A stretch of 55,212 nucleotides of DNA from Setomelanomma holmii (taxonomy: Eukaryota > Ascomycota > Dothideomycetes > Pleosporales > Phaeosphaeriaceae). A program made the position numbers and the translations under genes. Below the pieces are notes generated by a model, which worked only from the letters and a program-made list of their open reading frames with translations, had not been told where the DNA came from and did not search any database. This document shows, one piece after another, positions 10,422 through 21,070 of the stretch. The DNA is taken from NCBI GenBank assembly GCA_010015745.1, contig ML978317.1, forward strand, positions 1 to 55,212, written 5' to 3'. Every line of letters begins with the position of its first letter. The first letter of the stretch is position 1.

Positions 10422-12548
10422 CTAATAAATAGGTCGTCCCTCATCCCACTTCTGTGCCTCTTTCATCTCATTCGATGCCGCCGGTGGGCTGCTACCCATC
10501 CCCAAACTGAAGCGGCCACTGTCACGCTTTCCACTGCTCCGGCCGTCCTCGAGCATCTTGATCGGGCCAGTCCATTCCCACATGCGTGCAACGTCACCGC
10601 TAGTGGACGTCCGTACAGCCGCACGTATGTTTGAGTTGAACTCAACTTTCTTCTGAACTCTCTCCCATAATTTACGACGCCGTGAGGAAGAGAATTCATG
10701 CCGAAGGACATCGTCGCGCAGCTGGGCCATGCTGATGCCCTTGTCAGGGTACGCGCCTGGCTCCTGGATGCTCAACGCAGCGTGGTTGGCAAGACGATCG
10801 AACACGTCGCTCGCAAGTTGCTTCGCCCGCGCTTCCATGGCGCGGTTGCTGGTGATCGCATGTTTCCCGTATGAGCCGGTTCCAATGGCTAGGACAATCA
10901 CAATAATCTGGAGAAGATATCGTTCCAGTGACTGTCGGAGCGATCTTCGGGCACTGCAGATGAGGGAGAGCTCGGCGAGAGAGGTTGATTGGAGTCGTCG
11001 TTCACCGGATGTTCTGTGTTCAGGGAAAGGGAACTGATTAGTACAGTGATCGTCAGAAAAGCTGCATATGGACTGGAGAGTAAGGATTGATGCTTACTCA
11101 TCGGTAGATTCGACCACTTCCTCTCGCATTGTCATCTCAGGAAAGGCTCGCGCAAAAAGATCGTTGAACTCTTCGTTCGTCAGGCCTTTGCGCTTCTGCG
11201 AAGCCATCTGCTGCTTGAGCTCGGTTTCGCTGACTTCCGGGCTTTCGACTACATTGCCTTCCGCATCAGGCTCACCACATTCGTACTGCGCTCGACGTTG
11301 CCGCAGAACCTGTACGGCTCTGTTTGTGATACTGTTGACTTTACGGGTCTTCTCGCTGTCCGGCTCGCATGTGTGAGGTATGGGAATCAACCCATTCAGC
11401 GAGAATGGATGATCCTTACGAATGAAGTCCCGATCGCAAGTCAGCTGTAGATTACGGTAGCACTGGGCATGTGGTGGGCAAGGCTCGCACTGAGGGAGGA
11501 TATCGCCTGCCCACTCTGGCACCTCTATACCAGCCAGTCCTGATGACTCTTGCCCCACGCCACAGAAGCCAACGGCAATCTTCTCTTGCCGCCAAGCCCC
11601 CCCGAATACTGCAGCCGCTGTGAGCAGAAGTGTCCCAGACATGGCCTTGAGCGTTCTCGTGGCTTTTGAGCGTGTTTTGCGTCTTCGAGGCGGAAGAATG
11701 TCAACCTCGCCAGCCTGTGCACGTTCGCGCACGAGCTCGAGCTGCTCTTCTGGTGTGAACTCCTCGCCAGCATCGGTCGAATCTGGCTCGTCTCTCTTGA
11801 TGCGCGGATCGAAGTTGCCACGGGTGGGAACGACAATGCCCTCATCCAGCTGGTCAACATTGGGCTGGAACGTCTTCCGACGGTTCGCCTCGCTCTTGCG
11901 CCTCTCCTGGTGCTCGAACCCCATAGTTCTCCGCCGGCGATCGCGCGCTGTCGTGTCGGGGGCCGCTGGCGAGCTGCCACTCTGGAAAGGATTCTCCTGT
12001 GTGAAGGGGCTGTTCGCATCTGAGCGATGCCATGCTTCTGGGTCAGGCGACGCGTCCTTCACAGCGGGCGTCACGCTCTTTCTGGTGCGGCGAGCAGCTG
12101 GCCGCTCATCCACCTCGGCCTCCGTCGCCCTGTTGTGCTTTGCAGGTACTGCGCGCAATGGTGTCTTTCCGCGCGGTGCGGGCGCGGGTTCTTCGGCGCC
12201 GTCTGTCGGTGCACGTGTTGTGCGACGTGATGTGCGCCTGGTAGTGCTCGGTGGAGGGGCCAGCAGCGTCTCTTCCTCCGTGTCTTCAGTGGTAACCGTG
12301 CTGGCTGAGCTCGAGGGAACATCCTGAATGCCTCTCGTTGTTCGCTTTGTCCGCGCATGCTGCCTCTGCACTTTCGCCGCCTGGGGAGCGACGGCCTCGT
12401 TGAACAGGCTTACGAGCACCGGCTTCTTCGCCGAGGATGGATAGGTGACGCCGTGCTTCAGGAGAATGCTGCGAAGCTCGGGGACGGTGATTTTGTTCGC
12501 ATCGACATCGGGCTCAAAGTACCAGTATTCTCCGCGGGCGTCTGCCAT
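10422..12548 (-). CDS. Inner nuclear membrane protein, HeH/LEM plus MSC domain (Src1/Heh/Man1 type)
   Basis: Two exons, 12548-11098 and 11013-10422, are joined by an 84-nt intron (donor GTAAGC, acceptor CAG) and encode 680 residues. The N-terminus (YWYFEPDVDANKITVPELRS ... YPSSAKKPVLVSLFNE) is the HeH/LEM-like helix-extension-helix module. A long basic and Ser/Thr-rich nucleoplasmic linker follows, then a first membrane segment near residue 303 (SGTLLLTAAAVFGGAW). Next is a lumenal region with CxPCPPHAQCY, then a second membrane segment near 515-535 (YLLQIIVIVLAIGTG) and the MSC winged-helix end (ISMAQLRDDVLRHE ... LWERVQKKVEFNSNIR). The family tethers chromatin and helps nuclear pore assembly and quality control. 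I chose the ATG at 12548 because fungal homologues begin at this motif; an upstream in-frame ATG looks like leader. Confident. Confidence 0.93.
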
Positions 12549-13492
12549 TGTTGCAGGGCTTGGAGGAACTGAACGTAAGTATCCGCGACAAGTCGCACAG
12601 GCTGTTGAGGTTGTAGACGCGGAGGAGGTCGCGAGGATATGGTGGCGAGACGTGTTGCGACGGGTGGTGAGAGCAAGCGATACGTGGGACATGGAAAGAT
12701 TGCACAGGCGGCGGGCGCTTGTCGGTGATGTCAGTCTCCTAGGCAACACCAAAAAGCACGGGTCACACTATATCGTCTTTTATGCTTCACTTCTTCGACA
12801 GCATTGCAATTGCAGTATCAAACGATCGAATGCGGTTGAGCTCAAAAGTAGTTACAATCATCGACCACTAGGTTTGTCTTGAAATTGTCGTTCTCTCCCG
12901 CTCAAATTGCCTCTAAACTTCGTCCCGTAGCTCTTCCCAGACAGGGCAGAGCCAAGTGTTAGCCGAGTGTTGGATTGGAGGAGGCTCAGAAGATCAAGAT
13001 TGTGACAGTTCTGGTCCATGTCTTCACAAGTCGACTTGCACATGTTTGACTGTGTTCGAGGAAGGCGCTCTAACTTACCTTTGGGATCGTGAGCGACAGC
13101 AGAAGGATTCGGAGCTCCGCCGGAGGCAGCGAACCATGGTTGTCAGTCCCAGAACCACCTCATACGAATGTCGCGGGTGATCCATGCCCTTGATGAAAGC
13201 GTGGTCATCCCATGAAGGAGCTTACAGGCATTTGACACTCTACCGTTGCTGCGTGACACTGGCAACATCGTTGTTCACCCGACATACGGACCACTACGAC
13301 AGGCTCGTTGTCACTTCACTCATTCGAGCATTAGTTTCGACCTCTAGTACGGTTTCGCTGAGCTCCTTCCTTAGAGAAGCACCCAGGCGCCAAGCAGACA
13401 TTCCATGGATCGTTCCTGCTGCCTCATTTCTGCCAACAGACACTCGATCCCTCACCTCGCTGCAGTTCTGCACTTCGACCTCACCTCCCAGC
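12549..13492. other. Intergenic between divergent genes, no gene seen
   Basis: This is the shared upstream region of the nuclear envelope gene (minus) and the 2EXR pseudogene (plus). Open frames reach 145 codons but show no recognisable domain, and part of them reads antisense to the nuclear envelope gene leader. Confidence 0.5.
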
Positions 13493-14350
13493 ATGGCGTT
13501 GTTCAGCTTGCCACGAGAGTTGCGCGATATCATCTATGACTTGGCGCTCACCGAAGACAACGGGCTCATCCTGAAGAGGCGGGTTATAGCACCATGCGAT
13601 TCATCGCCACCATCGTTCGTCGCTCTGTGGCACAAGCCCGATCGGAAAGAGGCCAACCAGCTCAAGTATGTTTGCCGCCAGCTCTACCACGAGACGAAAG
13701 GTGTCGAGCTTAGACTCAACAAGGTCGTTCCTGGGATATCGAGCTGGCCAAGAAAGGATACTCAGCTGGAGAATCTCGAGGTCTTCCTTACCTCTTGCTC
13801 ATACTATTATCAATGCAAACTTTGAAGAGTCGTTTTGTGGCAAAAGATCAATATCGGCGAGCTACAATTCTTATACTTTGACGACTCTGGCTGGGCAGTA
13901 AGACGAGTGCACAAAGATTTTCCGCAGTCTTTCTTACCGCGCTTCTGTGCGCAGCAACCACGATGTCGAATTGAAATGCGACTTTGGCCTCTTCTTGCGA
14001 AGACCACTGCATCTACCTGGGCCATATGGGGTACGATTCTGCAGTACCTGCTTCGTGGGACAATGCCAGGCTTGTTTCACGACGGCGTAGAGTCCTGTAT
14101 AAGGCTCCGATATCCACTCTCTGACTTTCCACCCATTCCAAGCAATCTTCGACTCTTTCCGGAGGCTCAAGCTATCGAAGTGGACGATACAGCAAGTTTA
14201 CGGGCAACTTGGCCCCATGACAAAAGACAAAGCTCTGCGCTCAGGTGCGGAAGTGGTGCGAGGACGGATTCTGATGGCAGCCGTCGGGCGAATGGGTTGT
14301 GCCTGGATCACATGGGCGATGGTCAGCCGTCAAAGTACACAGGAATTGTG
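13493..14350 (+). pseudogene. 2EXR-domain protein, several frame breaks
   Basis: ATG 13493 starts MALFSLPRELRDIIYDLALTEDNG; after about 60 residues comes LKYVCRQLYHETKGVELRLN, the second family hallmark. The frame stops near 13825 after VFLTSCSYYYQ. Family-like sequence resumes in other frames: FCAQQPRCRIEM, then SNLRLFPEAQAIEVDDTASL (compare PPNLRLYPLAEYLDAAAF in the copy at 48573), then an end near 14350 in yet another frame. At least two indels are needed. It lies 397 nt upstream of the secreted hydrolase on the same strand. The 3' limit is approximate. Confidence 0.7.
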
Positions 14351-14746
14351 ATATTTGCTACCATCGACTAACAGGACTTTAAGTTGGAAAGGAATGCAAG
14401 GCTTCGTGCAGAAGCGAATGCGATATTGGGAGCTTATCAGACATATTTGGCGATGGTTCTAATGGCGTCATTCGCCGCGGTACACAATAACCTCCGTCTC
14501 ACCAATCGCCTGCTTGATTGAGCTTAGCAGGACGCTCGAAAGTTGGGGAGCCGCACCACAAGAACACTAGCCTGGCGGAAATAAATTCGTTTCAGCAAAA
14601 TGTTAGGCCTTCGCAATGATCCTTCCTCGAGATGATCGAAGTGCGGGACGGAACAATACCAGAGTGCCGGACCATCCGCTACCACGATGAAAAAGAATGA
14701 ATGTCCCTGTGTTGTGTCCTAGAAGTCTTACCTTCGAACTTCCATC

Positions 14747-15857
14747 ATGCTTCCTCTATTGGTGCCCCTTCTTGTTCAGGCTATTTCTGCTGCGCAACTT
14801 CCTCCACCAACTGGTCCTTACCATGTCGGATATACACAGCATGTCTTCAATCACACTACGCCAAACGATCCAGTAGCTCCCCAAAACGCGTCTTCAGTAC
14901 TGCTAGCAACGGTTTATTATCCAACACTAGCCATTCCAATTCCAGGAAACAACACGGCGCCCTACCTGGATCCTACAACCGCGGCGCTCTGGGGCGACAT
15001 TCTTCAGTATCCGAACAATTCTCTCCAGACTTTGACAACATGGAACGTTGCACAAGCTCCTCCTTTGGACAAGGCGACTTACGGTATCTCGCAAAAGCCG
15101 ACCGTGATATTCTCTCCTGGCGGCGGTGAAAATGCGATTATGTATAACGCGCTGAACTCCGACCTAGCCTCTCAAGGCTACACGGTCCTTGCCCTTGACC
15201 ACCCCGGCGAGGCGCCCTACGTCCAGCTACCGGATGGTGCAGAAGGTATTTATGGCATCGACATCACAGCTACGTGGAATTACACATTACAGGAGGCAGT
15301 ATACCACATGCGAGTCTCAGACATGCTTGCCATCATCCGCGAGGTGTATCCGCCGTACGTGGAAGGTACCGGTGCATCGTTCAACACAACACATTATATC
15401 ACCATCGGACACTCCCTCGGTGGTGCTGCGGCGGCCGGCGCATTGGCTGTCGAGGATGCCATCCTCGGCGGCATGAATCTCGACGGACTGTTCATCGACC
15501 TGCCCGACGTCAAGAAGCCATTCTTATTGCTGGCCGGAGAAGAACATACTCCCACCATCGATCCGTCGTGGTCGCAGTTCTCAGCGAACCAGTCTGGCTG
15601 GTATCAATGGGTCAACATTACTGGGTCTAACCACCAGAATTTTGCCGATCTAGGTGACTGGGTGGACGTTCAGGGTTTAAGGAACGAAACGATTACGCCG
15701 TCGCTAGGCACGATTTGGGGTCCTAGGATGGACTACATCGTGAAGACGTTCGTGGAGACCTTCTTTGGTTTCGTGCTGGGGGGAGAACGAGTGGTTGGAC
15801 GTTCCGAATGTATTATTCCCGGAGGTTGTGTATATCAACGGGACTACAACGACCTGA
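14747..15857 (+). pseudogene. Secreted PAF-acetylhydrolase-like alpha/beta hydrolase, one-base frameshift near the C-terminus
   Basis: The ATG at 14747 opens a signal peptide (MLPLLVPLLVQAISAAQ). The alpha/beta-hydrolase core follows: TVIFSPGGGENAIMYN (oxyanion region), GHSLGG with nucleophile Ser223, Asp246 in MNLDG, and His296 in GSNHQNFADL. This triad and layout match platelet-activating factor acetylhydrolase/type II lipase-like proteins that cleave short acyl esters. Many NxT/NxS sites fit secretion. The literal frame runs on to 15958 with an atypical tail. If the G6 run at 15778-15783 had five G, the frame would read ENEWLDVPNVLFPEVVYING and stop at 15857, matching the usual family end (369 residues). 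So there is either a genuine frameshift allele with an altered tail or a homopolymer sequencing error. The catalytic core is intact, so the protein may still work. Confidence 0.8.
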
Positions 15858-17682
15858 GAATGATTCTGGCTCAAAGATGTCAGCAAGGTATTCAAAAAGT
15901 TCCCCGAATTCACATACTATCTGCAAGCAATGCGATGCTGTGCGAGAATCGTCGTTAGACTTTTGGGGGCCATGGGAAACCCTCGTCTCTATGCCTACTG
16001 ATCTTCTTACCGGCTACTCCTGCCGAGCGCACCCATTCAATACCGTCTCTCGCCACTGTCCTCCTCGTTTGAGAGTCTCTTCAACGCTGCATTCATCTCA
16101 ATCGGCTTCCGGTATCACCGATATGCTACCACGATGATCTGGCTTAACAGAATGCAGTCTGTTGCAACCCCGTGCAAGGCGCAGCCACTCTCTTCCCGAC
16201 ACACCCTGAACTTGACCGCATCTGTTCCAAATCAACCGTTCCATCGCGGGTAAGAATTCAGGGTTTTGCGCCTCGTCGGCCACCTAGGATGTGGTCGTCG
16301 GGTGGATGAATGTCGGCTTCGCTTCTGCATTCAGAGGGCAAAATAAGCCTCAATTTGATCGACTTGCCAACCTAATTGGCTGGCTTCCATGGTAATGATG
16401 TAAATTCCCATTGCCAACATGCTGCGAGGCACAAGGAATGAACCTGCATTGCCGCGTGTGACGTCGATCTGGCCTAAGCGAGCGGATGGGCGGGCTTAAT
16501 CAAGGAAGGCGCCGTCAGTGGGCGCCGTTAGCTAACAGGGCTCAACGGTTGTGGGCCGCAACGTTTCTTCCTCCACAACACCAATCCGGCATCGCGAAAC
16601 CAGCCACGGAGTCGGATTCATTGCAACAGCCACGAAGTTCTGCCCATTTGCGTCCTCTATACTGCGATCGGCGACATCAACATCCATGTTTAGGCATGCG
16701 TAGATGAACCTTCTGCTCGACCAACACAGATGAAGTACGTATCTATAAGGGTATACCCTTGCGCTATATCATCCGCTAACCGAGCGTTAACAGGATCCAG
16801 GTTTTGTCAAAGCTCCGAATCTTCCTTGACCGGAAACATGAGCCCTAATTCGTTCCAATGTCCTGTCAAGCCCCTAGCCCCACGTTTCTCGTCGACGCGA
16901 TCGGCACCCCTATCATCAGTGCCCACATGGTTCAACGGCCGCGTTGACACGTCTTCGCCACTTCAAGCCGTTGCATCGCTAAGACTTGACAGTTGCGATG
17001 TGCGTTCTAAAGAAAGAAAGTGTATCGATGTGGCGGGTGTTCATGAGTAACACCAGATCCTTATCTATTACTAGCCAGTTCTAGGGATTCTGAAGGTGTT
17101 CTGAACAGCCATGCCATTAATTTGCTCAACGGGCTTTACAAACGCTCCCTGTAAGGATTAGACCAACTCACAGGAGCCGTGGTTCGCCTAGGGCTTTTCT
17201 GGGCAGTGTCGTCTCGGAGATGAGCTCTCATGCGAAAGTTTGCGAACAAGCGTTCGCTTCATCAGTAACCCCAGCTGCTTCGACGTCACCGCTTCAGGAG
17301 TTCTGTCACACTGCATTTTCCGTGCTTTCCAGAACGATCGTGCCCGGCGGCTCAACGAAGCATTCGACCTGCATTTCCAGGTAGTGTCCACGCCTCGTGG
17401 CTTGAAGCAGTGCGAGGAGCCGAGTGGTTCCTGTTGAACTCGTAGACCCTGCTACCACATCATCACATCACTGCCGCGTGCAGTCATTACTCCGCTGTTG
17501 ATCATCCAAGATCTATTGACATCTCGATGCAACGGCAACTCCTGCCGTGCACGTTTCAAGATCAACAGCCCTAAGGGCTCTCTGCTTTCTCTTCTAGCCA
17601 CTGACACCACTAGCTCGGGTGCATTGAAGCTGAAATGTCTGGATCGACGTCACTTCTGCCCAAGCGAGCAGTCGCCCTAGAG

Positions 17683-17711
17683 ATATTGTGGCTCGAGGGC
17701 AGCCACAATAT
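17683..17711. repeat. Perfect 11-bp inverted repeat (hairpin)
   Basis: ATATTGTGGCT, a 7-nt spacer, then AGCCACAATAT, located about 280 nt upstream of the hydrophobin start codon. The symmetry is seen directly; a role as operator or RNA hairpin is not established. Confidence 0.5.
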
Positions 17712-17875
17712 GTATCGTGGCCCAGTGGAGGGATGCGCCGGGTCGAGACTCCCCTGGCGATGATGTCGATTTATCCTTGAGTGCGGTCCATTGATGACGA
17801 CGATGGGTGTTTCTTTGCCAGGAGCGAGTTGGTTGACCCCAAGACTCCGCCCCTGAGAAGGTAGACTTCGTGAAG

Positions 17876-17881
17876 TATAAA
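17876..17881 (+). promoter_or_regulatory. TATA box of the hydrophobin gene
   Basis: TATAAA 110 nt upstream of the ATG, followed by a CA/CT-rich leader without ATG in good context, typical of highly expressed fungal secreted-protein genes. Confidence 0.55.
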
Positions 17882-17990
17882 GATGCAGCTGAATGTCGCC
17901 AGTTCAGCATCTCATCACACCATCACTTCACATCCACAACTACCAACAATCAACACTAAAAAAGCCACTTCTCCAAACACAATCATCAAG

Positions 17991-18320
17991 ATGCTTTACA
18001 CCACCATCCTCGCTTTCGCCGTCGCGGCCTTCGCTGCTCCTCTCGAAGAGCGTCAAGCCGGTCTCTGCAGCTCTGGAAGCCCCCTCTGCTGCGCGACTGA
18101 TGTCTTGAACGTCGCCGACTTGAACTGCGCTGCTCGTAAGCCATGCAGTTGAGTTCCTTGTCTGATTCCCGAGTCTAACTTCCCCACAGCCCCAGTTACT
18201 CCCACCACCATCAACGATTTCATCGCCACCTGTGCCAATCAGGGCCAGCAGGCCAAGTGCTGCCTCCTGCCCATCCTCGACCAGGCTCTCATCTGCTCCG
18301 ATGTCAACCCCACCGCTTAA
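17991..18320 (+). CDS. Class II hydrophobin
   Basis: Exons 17991-18135 and 18190-18320 flank a 54-nt intron (GTAAGC...CAG) and give 91 residues. A signal peptide (MLYTTILAFAVAAFAAP) is followed by eight cysteines at 26, 33, 34, 46, 63, 72, 73 and 84. This is the C-CC-C-C-CC-C order with class II spacing. Signature segments are GSPLCCATDVLNVADLNCAAP and CANQGQQAKCCLLPILDQAL. Hydrophobins are secreted amphipathic proteins that assemble at air-water or wall surfaces and coat aerial hyphae and conidia. A TATA box lies 110 nt upstream. It is intact, unlike much of the neighbourhood. The intron falls right after the fourth cysteine, in CAA-P. Very confident of the family. Confidence 0.96.
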
Positions 18321-19607
18321 GCGGGTCTACCATCACTTGTCCCGGATGTGTTGATACATGTACTGTACCCTGTATTTTAGCACGGAGGACGATGGGATCG
18401 TTTGTAGTACATTGGCGTTCAGGTCGCCGGGTGTTGGAAGACGGACTGGGCCTGCATCTTTCCTTTGTCTCAAGGAGAGTTGTTGTATGAGTAGTCAGAT
18501 GTAACTGATCAGTCTGCCCAACGTGTAGCCTTTGATGTGATACATGACTCATTGATAGACTGATGTATGTTTCCTATCGTTCCAAAGTGTTTTTCTTGTG
18601 CCTTGAACTCCTGTCCTTAACGTGGCACGTCTTCCCGCAAGGAACAGGTGCCGCGCAAATGCAATAGATGGTTGATTCTACTTTAATGGGCGATACGCAT
18701 CTGCGGTTGTGTGATTACTGCGACAATGCTTAGCCGCAATTCCACGATAGATATCCTAGACACAACATGACTTTAAGTTGCACGGGCAACAAACTCGAAT
18801 CCATATACACCACAGTTTGATCAAAGCATCAAGCGAATCCCATTCTACTGTTCCAACACATTTCAGCCAAGGTACTCAATGCACACTTCTGGTACTAAGT
18901 AAGGCGGTGTTGTGACGCGAGGTCGTGTGGATTATAAAGGATACTGGGAAAAAAAATGTAAACTCGCAACATTACTCCATGACTCGAGATGCATTTCCAT
19001 TGTGGCTCTGACCAATGAGAAGAACACTTTGGCCGCGAAACGCAACCCGGCTAATACATCGTTCTCATTCGCCCAACAACCTAACAAAATATCTCCTCAA
19101 TTCGAACGGAGGCTGAATATGTGGCTGTGTAGCGCCACTTGCCTCCTTCCATATCCAGATGTTCTACTGTCGTGACTTTTTCGCCTCGCCAGGCATCAAT
19201 TGTGGCTATGCGGACAGACTCAACATGGATGCGAACAGCACACTGCAAAGCGCGATTATCGCACCGTTGAACAAGCATCAACATTACCAAATGGAAGACG
19301 TAGTTGCAGTCGCGAAGGTTCTACCGAGGAAAATTCGCCAAAACTTGTCACGTAATCACACGAAACGTGAGATATGACGTAGCGCGAACAATCTGACAAC
19401 GTCGGTATCGCAGGACAAATTCTGTATCAAATAGATTGATTACATCGCGGGAAATGCAAGGTGGTATCGCGCGCAAACATCGAGTACAGTATATGAATAG
19501 GCATTACAAGATCGTATCGTGTCGGATTTCCCATCCTCTTCCAATGCCCCTACGTTCAACGCTCAGGCATCAGCGCCAAGCCTACATTTCCTCCCATCTC
19601 CACGGTT
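18321..19607. other. Intergenic, no gene seen
   Basis: 3' flank of the hydrophobin gene followed by A/T-richer sequence. Open frames are under 90 codons and show no domain. Confidence 0.5.
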
Positions 19608-19889
19608 CTAACCCCACAGCCGAACAACCTCCATAACACCAACACCTAGGGCACCAATTTGCAGCGCGCGGTTCGGCGTCATAGTGACTGCGGCGCTGGA
19701 GTTGGTGTTGTTTGAGCCGTTCTTGGGCTTCTTCGCCTTCTTGCGTGCCTCGAGGACGATTGGGGCGCGCTCAATGAGTTGTGGTTCTGCGGCTGGTGCG
19801 AGTGCGCCAGAGGCGGGTTGGGCTGCTGGTGCTGGGGATGACAGGGCGAGACTTGCGAAGAGGAGGGTTGATACTGCTGAGACCTTCAT
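19608..19889 (-). CDS. Small secreted or membrane-anchored protein, hypothetical
   Basis: A single exon of 93 residues starts at ATG 19889. It has a clear signal peptide (MKVSAVSTLLFASLALSSPAPA), an Ala/Pro-rich spacer, a basic KKAKKPKNGSNNTNSS segment with N-glycosylation sequons, and a hydrophobic end NRALQIGALGVGVMEVVRLWG. That end could act as a membrane or GPI-attachment signal. There are no cysteines, which argues against a classic disulphide-rich effector. On the gene strand a TATATAG box lies 185 nt upstream (20074-20080) and the leader has ACACA repeats. I do not recognise a named family. The start, signal peptide and promoter make it a credible gene. Confidence 0.7.
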   Translation of the reverse strand: MKVSAVSTLLFASLALSSPAPAAQPASGALAPAAEPQLIERAPIVLEARKKAKKPKNGSNNTNSSAAVTMTPNRALQIGALGVGVMEVVRLWG

Positions 19890-21070
19890 GATGGTGAATG
19901 TGTTGTGTGGTTGAAGTTTGATTTAGATTTTGGAGTGGTCGTGTGATTGAGTTCGGAGTCAAGTTAAGATACTTTGGCTAGGATGGAGTAAGGTACTCGT
20001 ATGGTTTCGTTGAAGATGTGATTGTGTTGTGTTGTGTTGTGTACCCCCAGAAAAGCCACCAGGCACCACCGATCTATATACTCCCAACCCGCCCTTGCAT
20101 TCTCGCATCATGACTTCACTAACACCGGGGTGGAACATGCTGCACTGCCGCTGACGGGTGGTAAGATCGCCAACAAAACACAGCCTGCACGCATGATGTG
20201 GTGACGTCGCTGGGTGTCGAACCAACCAGCGTCCGCCGCGGAATTAGTGGCCCTTATCTTGGCTTTCTTGGCGACGGCTGGCTGCTCACCTGAACAAGCA
20301 CTGCCCGCTTTCTGGTGTGAGCTTGATTTGTGCACTGACGAATTAGCACGTATGCGGCGAATGGTTTCGTTGCAGTGTTGGTATGTTTTGGGTCAAATGA
20401 GGTATGAATGCGCGAGGATTGACATGTTGCGAGCAGTGTTTGGGTTGGCTAAAGCTTACTTTGCTGTCATAGCGGTGCGGACAGACTTGTTTCCTGTTCC
20501 TGGTATTACGGCCGTGTCCAATTGTGCACAAGGCTCTGCAAGGCTGCTGCCGTATACGGTAATTGTGAAGCAGAAAGTCGGTCCGAAGCGAGAGGGCTGA
20601 ACGCCTGAACTAGTGCCTGAGATCGGCCTAATCCGAACACGCGTGTTGAAACTTGGAAATAAGGCACACGTCGCTTGGGTCGTTGGCTATGGAACATGTT
20701 CTCTTGTTCCTTGGCTTAACATTGATTCGGGATGCGAGGGCTGTGGCTAAGATGGGCAAAATGGATCAGCTGCGATCGATAGTAAAGAATCGCAAGATAT
20801 TTAGCACGCCAGAGGACCGTCTGAAGATCAAAGTTGGAACAGAAGGCACGATGAAGGTCAAGAGTAAACGTTGCTCTAGCTATGGTATCAAGCCTCAAAT
20901 ATGACACGTGAAGTGAGGAAGTAAAACGCCTACAATGCAACGCCGTCCGGGTAATGCCACGCTATGCCATGCAGTTCAAAACACTTTTGTTTCTTGGTCG
21001 TCCAGCGCCCATATCATTAAAACAACCTTGACTTCATCCCAACCCATCTAGATGACTGCCTCGCGGCGAC
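19890..21070. other. Promoter region and intergenic sequence
   Basis: Apart from the small-protein promoter, no gene is supported. The longest open frame (about 128 codons from 20214) has no recognisable motif. Confidence 0.45.
20074..20080 (-). promoter_or_regulatory. TATA box of the small secreted protein gene
   Basis: TATATAG on the minus strand, 185 nt before the ATG at 19889. A short TTGTG repeat (plus strand, about 20023-20041) lies in the presumed 5' leader. Confidence 0.45.

Larger units (their letters stand above)
15858..17990. other. Gene-poor stretch
   Basis: Only short open frames without recognisable domains. It contains an 11-bp perfect stem with 7-nt loop at 17683-17711. The last 110 nt are the promoter and CA-rich leader of the hydrophobin gene. 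Confidence 0.5.

Noticed and set aside
11620..12327. Long plus-strand open frame of 235 codons
   Set aside because: It lies antisense to the conserved nuclear envelope gene and reflects that gene's codon composition.
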